Translations under genes and position numbers: made by a program
In this document: positions 1 through 11,300 of the stretch, in pieces
How positions within the stretch are numbered: position 1 is the first letter of the stretch
Layout of the letters: each line of letters starts with the position of its first letter
The notes under the pieces: model-generated
Told to the model about the DNA's origin: nothing
Databases searched by the model: none
Seen by the model: the letters and a program-made list of their open reading frames with translations, nothing else
NCBI RefSeq assembly: GCF_964355755.1
Contig: NC_092673.1
Coordinates: 30,633,001 to 30,697,000 of the forward strand
DNA from: Antedon mediterranea
Lineage: Eukaryota > Echinodermata > Crinoidea > Comatulida > Antedonidae
Length of the DNA: 64,000 bases
Direction: 5' to 3'

Positions 1-518
1 GGTTTTATTCGGTTCAATAAAATAACTAAAAAAACTATTTAAAAAAACAGTAACAGAACCAAGAAACAAAATTTTACCCAGGATAAAGTTGTATATGTTT
101 TATACTAGATTCTGTGTGACGTTTTTTGCCTGAAAATTGTGATTGAGTACTGTATGATATTATACGTATGAAACGCCTAGTCTTCATTAAACTCATATAA
201 TACAAGTGAATACAAAAAAGACACATTATTTATTGTCATTCTACACTATTGTACATAAGGCTAGCAATTCATATCAAAAACTGAATGTCTTGTCCTTTTA
301 ACAAGCATAAAAATGATTTGTAAACTCATTGTCAATTTTGTTATATCATACAGGACTTTCTACAATAATTGAAAAAAAAAATCCAATTTTATATGATGAA
401 ATAAATATTTTAGTAGTGTAAACAGTGTAAAATAATTTTATTGTTTTTATATATACAGTATTTCATTTATTTTTATTGAAACAAGATATCAGAGATTATT
501 GACCTATGATGTCTGTCC

Positions 519-3500
519 TTATCGTCCGATTGACGTTGAGCTTATGCCACTAGCCGCCGGCTTGTCTATAGAACTAGCTTCTCGTTTGAGCACGTGCAGT
601 AGTGTTTGTGAACTTTCTATAATCTGAAAGATATCAAAATTATAATTAGGAGTGGGACAAAATATTGTTAGAAAATTACACACATTTAAAAAAAAATTAA
701 TGTTAAGGATGTATTATATTTTTTTAGGAAACACAAAATCTATGCCTCATTATACTGTAATATTTACTGGCCATTTAAGTGACCTTTGACCCCAAGACTA
801 GCATGTACCTTTCCATCTATATAAATTATTGCAGTGTGTTTTGCTATTAGATAGAAATAGAAGAAAAATCCACTATTAGTAAGATTTTTATCATACAAAA
901 AAAAGATTTTGTAATGGATATAAGCAACATTAGAAATAGTACTGTAACTAATGATAAAGTGAAACATTTACTTTAAATTAATATTACTTTATTATTTTCT
1001 TTGCAGAGTGACTTTTTAAATGTGTAAGTGTTGAAATTATTTGTATATGTGCCCAAAAATCTGTTGCCAAACTAATTAGTTCTAATGAATAATTAGCAAC
1101 CATCACCAAAATATATTTATCAAAATATTTTTTAAATTATACAATTGAAACTTTTTACCAAGCACCCATGCATATTATTTATTATTATATTTATAATCAA
1201 ATTGACATCATGATCTACTCTACCAACCTATGATACTATATATCATGGTTTTGTTTAGTTGATTATTTAGAATAAATGTTCACCTAATTTTTATTGTATG
1301 AAATCTTAATATTTACATTATTTATTTCTCTCTGTACAGATTTTGTGTAAAAAAAGTGCCTAAATATGGTAGTGATATACTTAAATATGGTGGTGATATG
1401 ACATCATCATGTCCATATGGGCACATCACAGTTTGATAGTGGACAGAACTTTAGATTTGGTAAAAATACTACGCTACAGTAAATTAATTTCACTCTAGAA
1501 CTCTAGACACTTTGCATTCACATTTGTTCTGTTTTACATAACAAGTGTGAAATGAAGATTTTCAGAATACAAATCAAAACATTTGGATTTAAATGTAGAA
1601 TCATTCTATCTATTCAAACAGCTCAGAAGAGCATAATCTACCAAATGAAACAAAGCTATACATAAAACAGGATGTTAGTAATTGTTCTAGGGTAGTTTTG
1701 ATTGCACTAGACACACCTTACTAAATAATCTTTTAAACTACAATTAGAAATCTGTATGGCCAGGCATTAATTGTTCTCAAAATGCACTGGGTAACAGTTC
1801 ATAGCAGCTGTCGTTCATTTCAGCTTGCCATACTTTACCTAAAAGAAAAATACCACCCCTTTGGCTTTAGGGATTAAAAGCAGGGAGATCTAAAACTAAT
1901 TTGTTTTAAATCTCTCTGGTAACTAAAAGCAATGAGAAAAAATTCCAGCCTATTGTACTCAATTGTATTTATTTATTATTTCACTATACTGGGTAGCCTC
2001 TTCAGTCAAATACTATTCTCCTAGAGTAATGGTGAATAAATTATAAATTTAAGCTTATTAATTGGTGACCGAATAGATAAGATACCTTGAATATTAGTAT
2101 TCCTTCTCATAGACTCCCATTTACACTTATGTTTGGGTCCCAGGACGGCCCAAATCGTAAGTGTAAATGGGGTCTTAGACACCATACACTGTGTCTACAT
2201 CTCAGTAGGGTAAGAACAATTCAAGATACAAATTTTTATATTATTCTTTGTAAACATGTGCAGTGCAATCAAAAGTACTCTACTAAATAATCTATAACTA
2301 CTGTACCACTCCAGTGCACAAAAAAAAATTATTTATAAAGTTATTAATTTTTCAGCACCTATTAACTTTTTGTAAATTTTAAATGTCCCTTATCTTTCAA
2401 AACATCTGCCTCACTCTTTAAGACATTTAACAACGTATGAGAACTTTCAATTATCTGTGGGATGGAGGAGATATTATAGTTCATTTGTATGTGGTAGGTA
2501 GAGAGAAAACAAGTTTGCCCACAGCACTTGAAAGACGGCTCATTTACATTGTACTGCATGATTGTGGGTCACACGGCATGCAATACTATGCACTATTGAA
2601 CTATTGTTCAATAGTAATTAAAAACAATTTTTTTTGTGTATGAAAAAATACAGCGCTTCCTATTAATGTACTTCTGCCACAGTGATTGAAGTGTGACCTC
2701 GTATCGCAACAGAAGTACATTTTTGGAGATCGTTTGTATGATTTTAATTAATTATTAGGAATATATTCACAAGACATGGAATCGTTGCCATTGGATAAAA
2801 ACAGAATTAGCCCAGATGATTTGCCTGTAGAAGTGTTGTAATAATGAAATATATAAAATATAACCTTTCATCATTTACCCCATTATTTGTACCATTCTAG
2901 TAGAATTTCTACTCATTACATTTTCACCTGTGTGTCATGTAAAAATGAACGGATAGTCAGGTAAAGGTAATAAAACAAAACTTATAATTAATTATTATTA
3001 AGATAACAAGACAAAAGATATCTAATATTAATATTATTATTATACCTTCATGTATGCTGCTTCAGTTTCAGCTATTGTTTTATCAAATTCATTTCTCATT
3101 GCCATTTTCTTTGCTAAACTTTCATTTACTTTTGCTAGTTTCTCTGTCAATATCCTAACATCATTTTGAATTTTCTGCTTCTCTTCTTCTTCTGACAATA
3201 TTTGTTTATGCAGATCATCTCTCTTTACACATAACTCTTCGATACCTATAAGTAAAAATTATCGATCAATAAAGAAAACATTTGCAACTAGGCCTAGGCC
3301 TATTTCTGCATGTCTCTCACTCTCTAATCTGATTTTTTTTAAAGCATTCACATACATGCTGCACAGACAGCGCGGTATGGCGGGTAAGTGACTGTGAAGT
3401 CGGTGTTAACTATCAAATTATATATATATATAATATACCTCATATAGTTAATAGGTCTAGACTTAACAATACATGGCACTCTAGGTCTAGCCCATCTAGG

Positions 3501-3706
3501 CCTGGATGTGTGTGGTGGTTTGGTACAAAACAAAGCGCGTCGGCGGCCGGCGTTGGGTTTGGGTTGGGGGCTTCCTGTTTAGGCCTAGGCCTAGGCCTAG
3601 GCCTACTAGCCTTTATTGTAACGACCGTAAACACCACATTACCCTAACACTTACATTTCACAAGTTCATTGTTGTAACTCTGAAGCGCAGCACCTTGTTG
3701 AGACAT
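519..3706 (-). CDS. SSNA1: SSNA1 (NA14), centrosomal/basal-body coiled-coil protein, isoform with distal last exon
   Basis: Short coiled-coil protein known to self-assemble into fibrils and to act at centrosomes, basal bodies and microtubule branch points. Coding exons read on the minus strand: 3655-3706 (starts [17 protein letters not shown], donor GTAAGT), 3046-3245 (200 bp, acceptor TATAG, donor GTATAA) and 519-623 (acceptor CTTTCAG). Phases are 1 then 0 and join cleanly into 118 residues; human SSNA1 has 119. The central exon is a heptad-rich helix containing [17 protein letters not shown], nearly identical to the vertebrate family as I remember it. The last exon begins [16 protein letters not shown] and ends in a Ser-rich tail with stop at 519-521. 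AATAAA signals (as TTTATT on +) lie about 45-55 bp past the stop. A second, alternative last exon lies at 2362-2454. Identification is very secure. Confidence 0.93.
1345..1454. mobile_element. Foldback MITE family A, partial copy 1
   Basis: Member of a family seen nine times here. Full copies begin AGCTCTGTCTACACTATCAA and end with its complement. Shared inside: GTGATGTGCCCATAT, a GACATGATGATGTCATAT core and ACTACCATATTTGGGCAC. This copy lacks the left terminus and lies in the SSNA1 intron. Confidence 0.7.
2111..2174. repeat. Short perfect-looking hairpin in SSNA1 distal intron
   Basis: Two arms of about 27 bp (from AGACTCCCATTTACACTTA to its near-complement TAAGTGTAAATGGGGTCT) separated by about 9 bp. 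It sits between the two SSNA1 last exons. It could be a tiny foldback transposon or a hairpin RNA; nothing else supports a microRNA. Confidence 0.6.
2362..2454 (-). CDS. SSNA1: SSNA1 alternative last exon (proximal copy)
   Basis: Thirty codons plus stop, preceded by a good acceptor (CTCCATCCCACAG) and in the phase (0) required by the SSNA1 central exon at 3046-3245. It begins [16 protein letters not shown], matching the distal last exon at 519-623 at 13 of the first 16 residues; the tails after that are unrelated (this one is lysine-rich and ends HLKFTKS). Joined to exons 1-2 it gives a 114-residue isoform. Both copies carry their own stop, so they must be mutually exclusive terminal exons. 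AATAAA signals on the minus strand at about 1966-1978 could end this form. Loss of function of one copy cannot be excluded, but the frame is open and the splice site intact. Confidence 0.8.
   Translation of the reverse strand: MIESSHTLLNVLKSEADVLKDKGHLKFTKS
2776..2832 (+). CDS. Candidate first coding exon of the unidentified plus-strand gene (option 1)
   Basis: An ATG opens 19 codons (starts [19 protein letters not shown]) and ends in phase 0 before a weak donor GTGTTG. It would join in frame to the short exon at 4055-4096 (14 codons, phase 0, good acceptor AAAACAG and donor GTAATA) and then to 5397-5533. It lies antisense to an SSNA1 intron. Phase agreement over three exons is the only support. 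Confidence 0.3.
3577..3604. repeat. Hexamer tandem TAGGCC
   Basis: About four and a half head-to-tail TAGGCC units in SSNA1 intron 1. Isolated TAGGCCTA strings occur all through the window. Confidence 0.8.
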
Positions 3707-3768
3707 TTATTACGTATGAAATCGTCTTTTTTGTAAGTTTTAGACGTACGTGCACAACTTGTTTACAA
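3707..3768. promoter_or_regulatory. Possible bidirectional promoter, SSNA1 / plus-strand ATG exon
   Basis: The SSNA1 start codon (3704-3706, minus) and a plus-strand ATG at 3769 followed by a GTGAGG donor are only 62 bp apart. No TATA box is evident. Whether the plus-strand ATG is used is not known. Confidence 0.35.
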
Positions 3769-3818
3769 ATGGCGATAAATTTCCCAGGGCAACAACTTTT
3801 TACGCGCCACATAAATTG
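3769..3818 (+). CDS. Candidate first coding exon (option 2), start MAINFPGQQLF
   Basis: Sixteen codons plus two bases, ending at a strong donor (AATTG then GTGAGG). It is placed head to head with SSNA1, a typical gene-start position. It fails to join in frame directly to 5397-5533: a stop arises at once. It either needs an unseen intermediate exon or belongs to a non-coding leader. Confidence 0.25.
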
Positions 3819-5166
3819 GTGAGGGCGACAAACACACTCCAATGTGATGTTTTTGTGGGATTGAGTCAGATACTTTGTGAATAAATCGTAATAAAAAAAA
3901 AACTAGACTTACTAACTGATTTGTTTCAATATGTTTGATTATTTAATGGATGTTGTGTAAGCATTGCATTTCAAATATGTATTAATAGAAAATTATTGAA
4001 TAAAGTCATTGAAATGATGAAGCGTAATTTTATCTTGATTGTTTCTTAAAACAGGAAATTAAATATTTGGCAAGTAATGATGTTCCCAGTAGTGAGGTAA
4101 TAATATATCGGATGTTCCACAATCCGTTTTAGGATAGCGCCCCCTCACACAATGTTTTGTATTTTACGATTGGAATATCACGTTAATCATCAAAACACAT
4201 TATTAGCAGCTATGGCAACTGACTAACGTGACATTATAATACCATCATAACATCATCTTATCTGCTTTCGAAGTAGGCCTTATTGAACATTTCAACTAGA
4301 AAGGTAGGTATGTTACTTTGATTATGTTATTACAAATCTCTACTTTGAACTACCTTTTTTCAGTAGAATTTGGTGTCGTTTTACTCTTACTTAGTTCAGA
4401 CTGACCGACCCGAGTACTCTGGTCTTATCTTAGTCCGCACTGCAGTGGTGGTGGACTATAGTATATTTCCAAAAGCACGGGCCTAAAAAAAGTTAATTTT
4501 TTGTTAGTAGGCTTTATAGGTTGTTTACATACATAGGCCTACCTGTACATTAATATTGGAAAAGTCGGGGAAGAGATGTCATTGTCAATATTACCATCCT
4601 TGTATTTTATTACTATTTATTTCAAATGTTACTTTTAGAGTACAGACATGTTCACAATGTAAAATGCAACAAAATTAAACAGTTACAAAAGCTATACCCA
4701 TTTCACACGGATTTCACACATAGGCCAATGTAAAAAGTTTAAGTTGCTAATCTCCTAGTTTGTTTTCTGTGTTCATACGCACAGTATTGCAACAGTTGTT
4801 GATGATGTAATTAATTTCAATTTTCTATCTTTCCCATTACTCTCAATTTGTAATCTTTATGTCAATTAATTCAGCTTTTAATACTCCCACTGAAAAACAA
4901 CTAATCTAGCTTTACTTCAGTGACTATTAACACTAAGTACCATTGAATAGAATATCCCGATCCACAAACTGAATTTATTTTTCACTGACGAGTCTAAATT
5001 ATGACTAAATAGTTTACTAAAGTATCTTTTTATCCTGAAAAAATACATTATTTAACGACAGTATTAAAACATTACTGTTTCTGAAATAGGTGCATTTTTA
5101 AGAGTTCTTTAAAAATAATTGTAACTGATTCAGATTGTGAAAAAGTGGCCAGGTTGAAACCTTACC

Positions 5167-5210
5167 AATCGTACTGGTGGCTACAGCCATCGTACTGGTG
5201 GCTACAGCCA
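5167..5210. repeat. Tandem duplication, about 22 bp unit x2
   Basis: ATCGTACTGGTGGCTACAGCC occurs twice in a row inside an intron of the unidentified gene. Confidence 0.8.
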
Positions 5211-5396
5211 GCCCTGGATTGTGAATTACGTACAGTATTGTGTTGGTAAGGTTTAATTGTTCTACATGGGCAAGTCAAGCTTTGAAAATGAATTATGATC
5301 AATAAATACAAAGAAAATTATAATTTGGTGATACCATATAATAATAACATATACAATTTGTCTAATTATTTTATGAATTTGACTTTGTGTTTTTAG

Positions 5397-8300
5397 GAAA
5401 CTATTCTTGATGTAGTAGCGAGATACATCAATGCCTGCACTTGGCGTTTTTTGGAAAATGGGATGCGCAGCCAGTCAACCCAATATAAAAAATACAGTCT
5501 GCGAGGATTATGGGCTGAAAAAGGCAAAAATAGGTAACTGTACTGTACGGTTGTTGTTGAATATTTTGTGAGAATAATCATAGATAAATCAGGTATACTG
5601 CCTAAAAAAGTATAAGTCTTTTGTGTACATAATATGTAGGCCCGGTTGTAGCCAGGATTGTAAAATACTAATGCAATTTACTGTATGGCATCCCTACATC
5701 GATGAGACTTAACTGCATGCATTGTCAGAGATGGTTTTATTTTTTTATCCAGTAGGGGTGATGTAGGCCAGGCATTTTAAACAATTTGGTGTGGGTTTGG
5801 GGTAGTGGTTAGTTTGCTGTATAAGGGAGTTTCAAGGTTGTAGCAAATCGAACAGAACCCTAATATCCCATATCTGATATGGGTCAACAATTGTTGTGTA
5901 AAATATTGTATTTGTTTTCTGACAAAGAAACTTTGGCTTTTGTACTTTATCATTTTGATTTAGCTTTGTGCTTAAAGATGTATTGTCCCTTCGACTAATT
6001 CCAAAAAAATTTGTAAACAAATATTTTGAAAAAAAGTGGGTCATTTTGAAGTATCATAATAGTTATTAACTTTCACCAAAAATTAGTCGAAAAAATCATT
6101 TAACTGAAATACAGACGTTTTTTTGTTTAAAAAATAACTTTGACTTCTAGTCAAAGTTTTCGATCAAAACATATCTCATAATGCAACGCGATTGTTTGGC
6201 TACTCTGTATGCATAATCATAAAACTTCCTCGCGATATTTTTGAAAACACCTTCACAACCGTGACGAGTTGTAAACAATCCTAATTAGCATCGTGCATAA
6301 TGCATACTCGTGGTTTGAAATCTTTGTTTACTTTCGCTCGCGACGATTTTACAGACGAAATGTAATCAAATTAATTTACCTGTTAATTACGTAAACTTGT
6401 AGTTTTTGGCTCAAATTGTTGACTTAAAGTGAATAATTTTAATATTACTTTGATATGGCAAATTTTAATTTAGAATATTTTGACATTTATTTTTTGTGTT
6501 TCAAGGGACAATACATCTTTAAGTAGCCTAGTTATTGTATTTCCATTGAGATCCAGCCACTGATACACAACAGTAATTTCGAGTAATTTGCATTTGGATT
6601 TTACTAAAAAAAAAGAAAAGCATGAATATTTAAGAAGATAGCAAATGTACACATTAATCAGAAGTTACGTTTTGATGCATAAGAGGAATTTATTTATTTA
6701 TTTACCCTGAGGAGAAATTATGCTGAGTACTCTGCATGTAAGAGATATGGTGTATACATAACCACAGAGTATTTTTAATTTGCTCTCAATTTGCTTTCTT
6801 GGAAATTATTCACAGTGTGCGTACTAAGATCATGAGTAAATTATCTATTTCTAAGATTTTACCATTTATTAATTATACATAAACAAACAGAGTATAAATA
6901 AAACATAAAATATGACCATACATCAGTAAATGAAGTGTACAGTATAAAAGACTTAAAATTAATATCGTAGGCTATAATTAATTGCCAATTGATTGCCAAA
7001 GGTTTCTGAAGAATTCATAAGGGAGGCACTATTCGGTTGTTTCATGATTCCTGCGAAAAGCTATAGTCATGTAATTTAATTTAAAAAAAATGTTATGCGA
7101 CTGGGTGGAAGTGAAAATATGAACAAATATTATTTAAGTTTGGGAGGTCAAAAAGGATCTGGTCACAATAAATGTACAATTTATTAATTTCTAACTACTG
7201 TCTACTGTAGAACCAACCCTCTCCTTTGGGATACCCGGGACTCCCTCATTCCGGAGGACATCCCAGTTTTAGGGGACACTTATCCTGTAAAATGAACAAG
7301 GGGTAAAATTAATATTTTTACCACTATGGCCAGTCTCTATTAAGGGGACACTTTCCTTTAAAACAAACGAGGGGAAATTTTATACTTATTAAAGACTACG
7401 ACCAACCTCTAATCAGGGAACTTCTATTAAGAGGACACTTTGTTGTGTTTTTCATCTTTCTGGGCGTGTACCTTCTTCTTTCGAAATTTTGTTTACATAA
7501 TATTGTTCATTGAAATCTATTTTGTATATGAAACGAGAAAATAAATGTTGCTTTGAATTGAATTGAATTGAATTGGTTCCCGATGGAGATAGAGATTCTA
7601 TAAAAACTATATACTGTAACAAATTTATGGCACAAGATGTTTGATACAAGACATAATTTAGATTGACAAAATAATATTTATTGTACATAAATGCTAGATA
7701 AAACTATACTAACTGATAGATTGTGTCTTTAAAATGTAGATTCTGTCGTTACTGTAAATACTGATACAATTCCGCATCATTTTATGAATGCTAATGAGAA
7801 TCACAACAATGAGCCTCCTCCTACTGAGACAACGCAAGAAAGCAACGTACAGATTAATAAAGTGAGTATGATAGAGTATATGGCTTTTTACACAGCACTT
7901 AATTACAAAATTATAACACCAGTTGCAGTGCTGATAGTAAAATGATCTCTTACATTATACAATCACGTTTAAATTAATAAATTCACGATATTAATAAGCT
8001 AATTTACGATGGTTGTCTATGCTCTTGCTTTTTTTTCAACTTATGATGTTTTATTATTGTTTGCTCAGGTATTTTTTTATGTATTTGTGTATCTTGCCAG
8101 ACTTGTATTGTAATTTATTTACATAATAATTTGACCTGGTGACACGTTGGTCAGTATTTTTTTTAATAAAAAGAGAATATACAACAATTTTGTGAGATAT
8201 ATTATTATCCAGGTTTATTTAACTGGACCAGTAAAATAATTAATTCACTGGCCCGAATTCAAATTTACTAGCCAACAATAACAAACCCTGTTTTAAAATT

Positions 8301-11300
8301 GTTTTGCACGTTAAAGATAAAGATAGTGGCCATTATATTGTGACTAAAGATTCTAAATGCAAGTCGTGTATGTTCCCGGGAATTAGAAATGTTACATGGA
8401 TAAATACATACAGTACTGTATATCCCAAAAGTCTAATGAAGCCATGACCTCCAGGTTAATTAGTAGAAATAGTAAATATTTGTCACATGTTGTTCCCATC
8501 CTTGTAATTAATTAGCATTAGTATAAACTAGTCATTAGAATCCTTGTTAAGAATGAGGTCAAAATGGACTGTAGTGTAGATTTTAACACTTCCAAAATAA
8601 GTCTTCTTCAACACAAATGTACTGTATATTTGTGTTGTGTTGGAATTAATTAGTGTTGTTGCTATGATGTTGTTATCATTGTTAGATATTGTTGTTTGTT
8701 TAACTGACACTGACCTTTTGTAGTGAGCATACTGGTATCTTGAAAGGTATACAGTATATACCTTAAACTTAAAAGCTTCATCTTTTCCTGTCTATTCTTT
8801 AGTTTTGTTTTATTCTTTAATTTGTTCATCCTATTGACCATGGCTATATTTGACCCTTTGTGAGAGGTATTCGGCTGTATCCAGCAAAGTGTTGTTGTGG
8901 GGATTTCAGTAAACGTTATCTTTCATTACCAGACTTTAATAGCATGCATACATATGTTGCATCAACTCAAGGTCAACAAGTCATAAGTATATGGCAGCCT
9001 AGTCTTATACAGTTTAGGCCTTACACATTTCCATACATTAATGAAAGTCATGTTTGTGAATATGTACAAATAGAAGAGAGTGAATAAAATCTTTGATACT
9101 GGGGTCGAATTTGGCACATGAGGTTCTACCCAGTAATAGAATATTTCCTACCTAAGCTACAGTATTTCAGATTCTTGCCCATAATCAAGCTCATAACCAG
9201 GAAGGTTCGTAGGGTTCAAAAGAATTGCCATTTTCAAACTAGAGATCTCGGCAAAAGTTCTGGTTAAAAAGGCCTAAAACGTATGACAGTGTTATGGCCA
9301 ATTCTACCTAGCTACAGGCTTGTCAATACAGGAGGATTAGGACATTATTTTTAATGTATTCATACATTTTAAAAGATACAGTACTGAAAACATTTTCTTT
9401 TTTAAATTTTATTTAGAAACACTATGTCCTTGTTTTGGTTATAGAATCTTCCTTTTCGATATATACTAGCTTGCTTGCTAGAATCAAAACTAACATGTTG
9501 ATGACCTCCATACAAAGTGTAACTGTGTAATTGTAAGTAAACAGTTCAGTTCCAACATGTCACACAATTTAGTTGATAATGAAATGTGTATTGTGTTCTT
9601 GTTGTTGTATCAATTGCTTGGCAACACTATCGTCTTGTCTATTTGCGATATCCTTTTGTTGATTTTGAATTACTTGTTACAGAGTTTGTCTAATTCGGTA
9701 GATTGCCGCTATTAGTGATTTCAAGGTTTGCAAGGGCGGAAATTTCTAGGGGTTGGCACTTCCTACATTTAGTGGATTTAGAGGATTAATATAAACAGGA
9801 TTCAATCAACCTTTCCACTTAACAGGATACATTACATCTGTAGATACAAGCAAAGCAATTATATTTTTGTATGAAAAATATGAAAATTGATTTTAAAGTA
9901 CTATTATAATTGCTGTATATCATGATTTAAAATTTTAATTTAAATATGGCGGAGTATAGTATACACTGAGTAACATAGTGGGTGGGATTATACTTAGATT
10001 GCGTTAACAATGAAATTATTATCAAACGGTTGTTGCCGAAGTTGAGGGAGGTGGAATTATATTCTTGGTCATATTATAAGTGGCTTTGCATGGTCACTAC
10101 ATTTTCACACAAATGGCAATTCAGTTCAAACACAGCGTATGTGATATTAGTGCTGTGGAGAGTTAAGTATTATGGGATATTTTGCCCTAAGTGACATGAA
10201 TTGTACTTTATAGTATACGAACACACAGGTAGGACTTGAACCCATGACCTCCAGATCACTAGCCTTGCAGGCTTCTGCTACTGACCAGTTTTACATTCAA
10301 GCACTTGGAAACGGTGATACTACACCAACACACCAATAATAGCACTGTAGGGCAGAAAGGTTTAAATTTCAACAACATAATAATAATGATGATAATATAT
10401 CAATACCAATCGTTCATGAAAAATAGGTGTTGAAAATAAACTAATTAACTATGCGTAAAAGATATAGTAAGGAAATATAAATTAAATTGGTACTTCCTTT
10501 GCATTGAGCGATAAGTATTGTTAAATAAGAGTCGCTGCAATGTGTTTTCATATTTCTTTTGTAGAAAACCCACCAGAAGCAGGTAGTAACATCGACGCCG
10601 TTGATGCATAATACAAAGTAAGTAGTCTGTGATTTTGTTGCAAAAAAAAACTTGATTGGAAATGTGGAACCACTGCCAATATTCATTCATTCATCAGTAG
10701 AATATTATTTCCATTTATTGTCATTTGCATATAAAATATACATAGAAATTATGTTTGCTCTGAAATATACAAAAACAGAAAAATTGAAAAACTAAACAAA
10801 ACAATTACATTGGAGTGGAGCTGTGGGTTGGTGGTTATGATGCTTGGCTACCAATCTAAGGGTCCTGGGTTCAAGTCCTGTCATATGTCAGGGTTTTTTT
10901 CTCATGACAATTTACAACTCCACTCCCAAAGACTTAATAATAAGTCTTTGTTTATGTAGAGCATCTTGTGTATAGGTTTGTCTTATATGTTCTAGTGCAG
11001 TATATGGAGAGCCATCTCGATAGTGCTTTGCACTCATGGCAATCCTCAGGGTGCTGCACCGCTGTATTGTCATGTATTGTTGTGCCTGAAAATTGAATAA
11101 AATAAAATAAAATAAAATAAACAAAGTGTCACTCTAGTACGGTTTTTAAATTTATAAAGAAAATCAATAATCAAGTTTTCAGTAAAATAACACTTTTTTG
11201 TGTATAAAGACTGCTTTACTCTACAAGTCTAGAATAAGGCCTGCTTTCTTGACGCACACACCGGTTTTTGAAAACAATTAATTTTAAAGATTTTCGGTAA

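Noticed and set aside
10813-10890. A tRNA gene, suggested by A and B box-like sequences
   Set aside because: No complete cloverleaf or anticodon stem, and the sequence continues into a SINE body with a pentamer tail.
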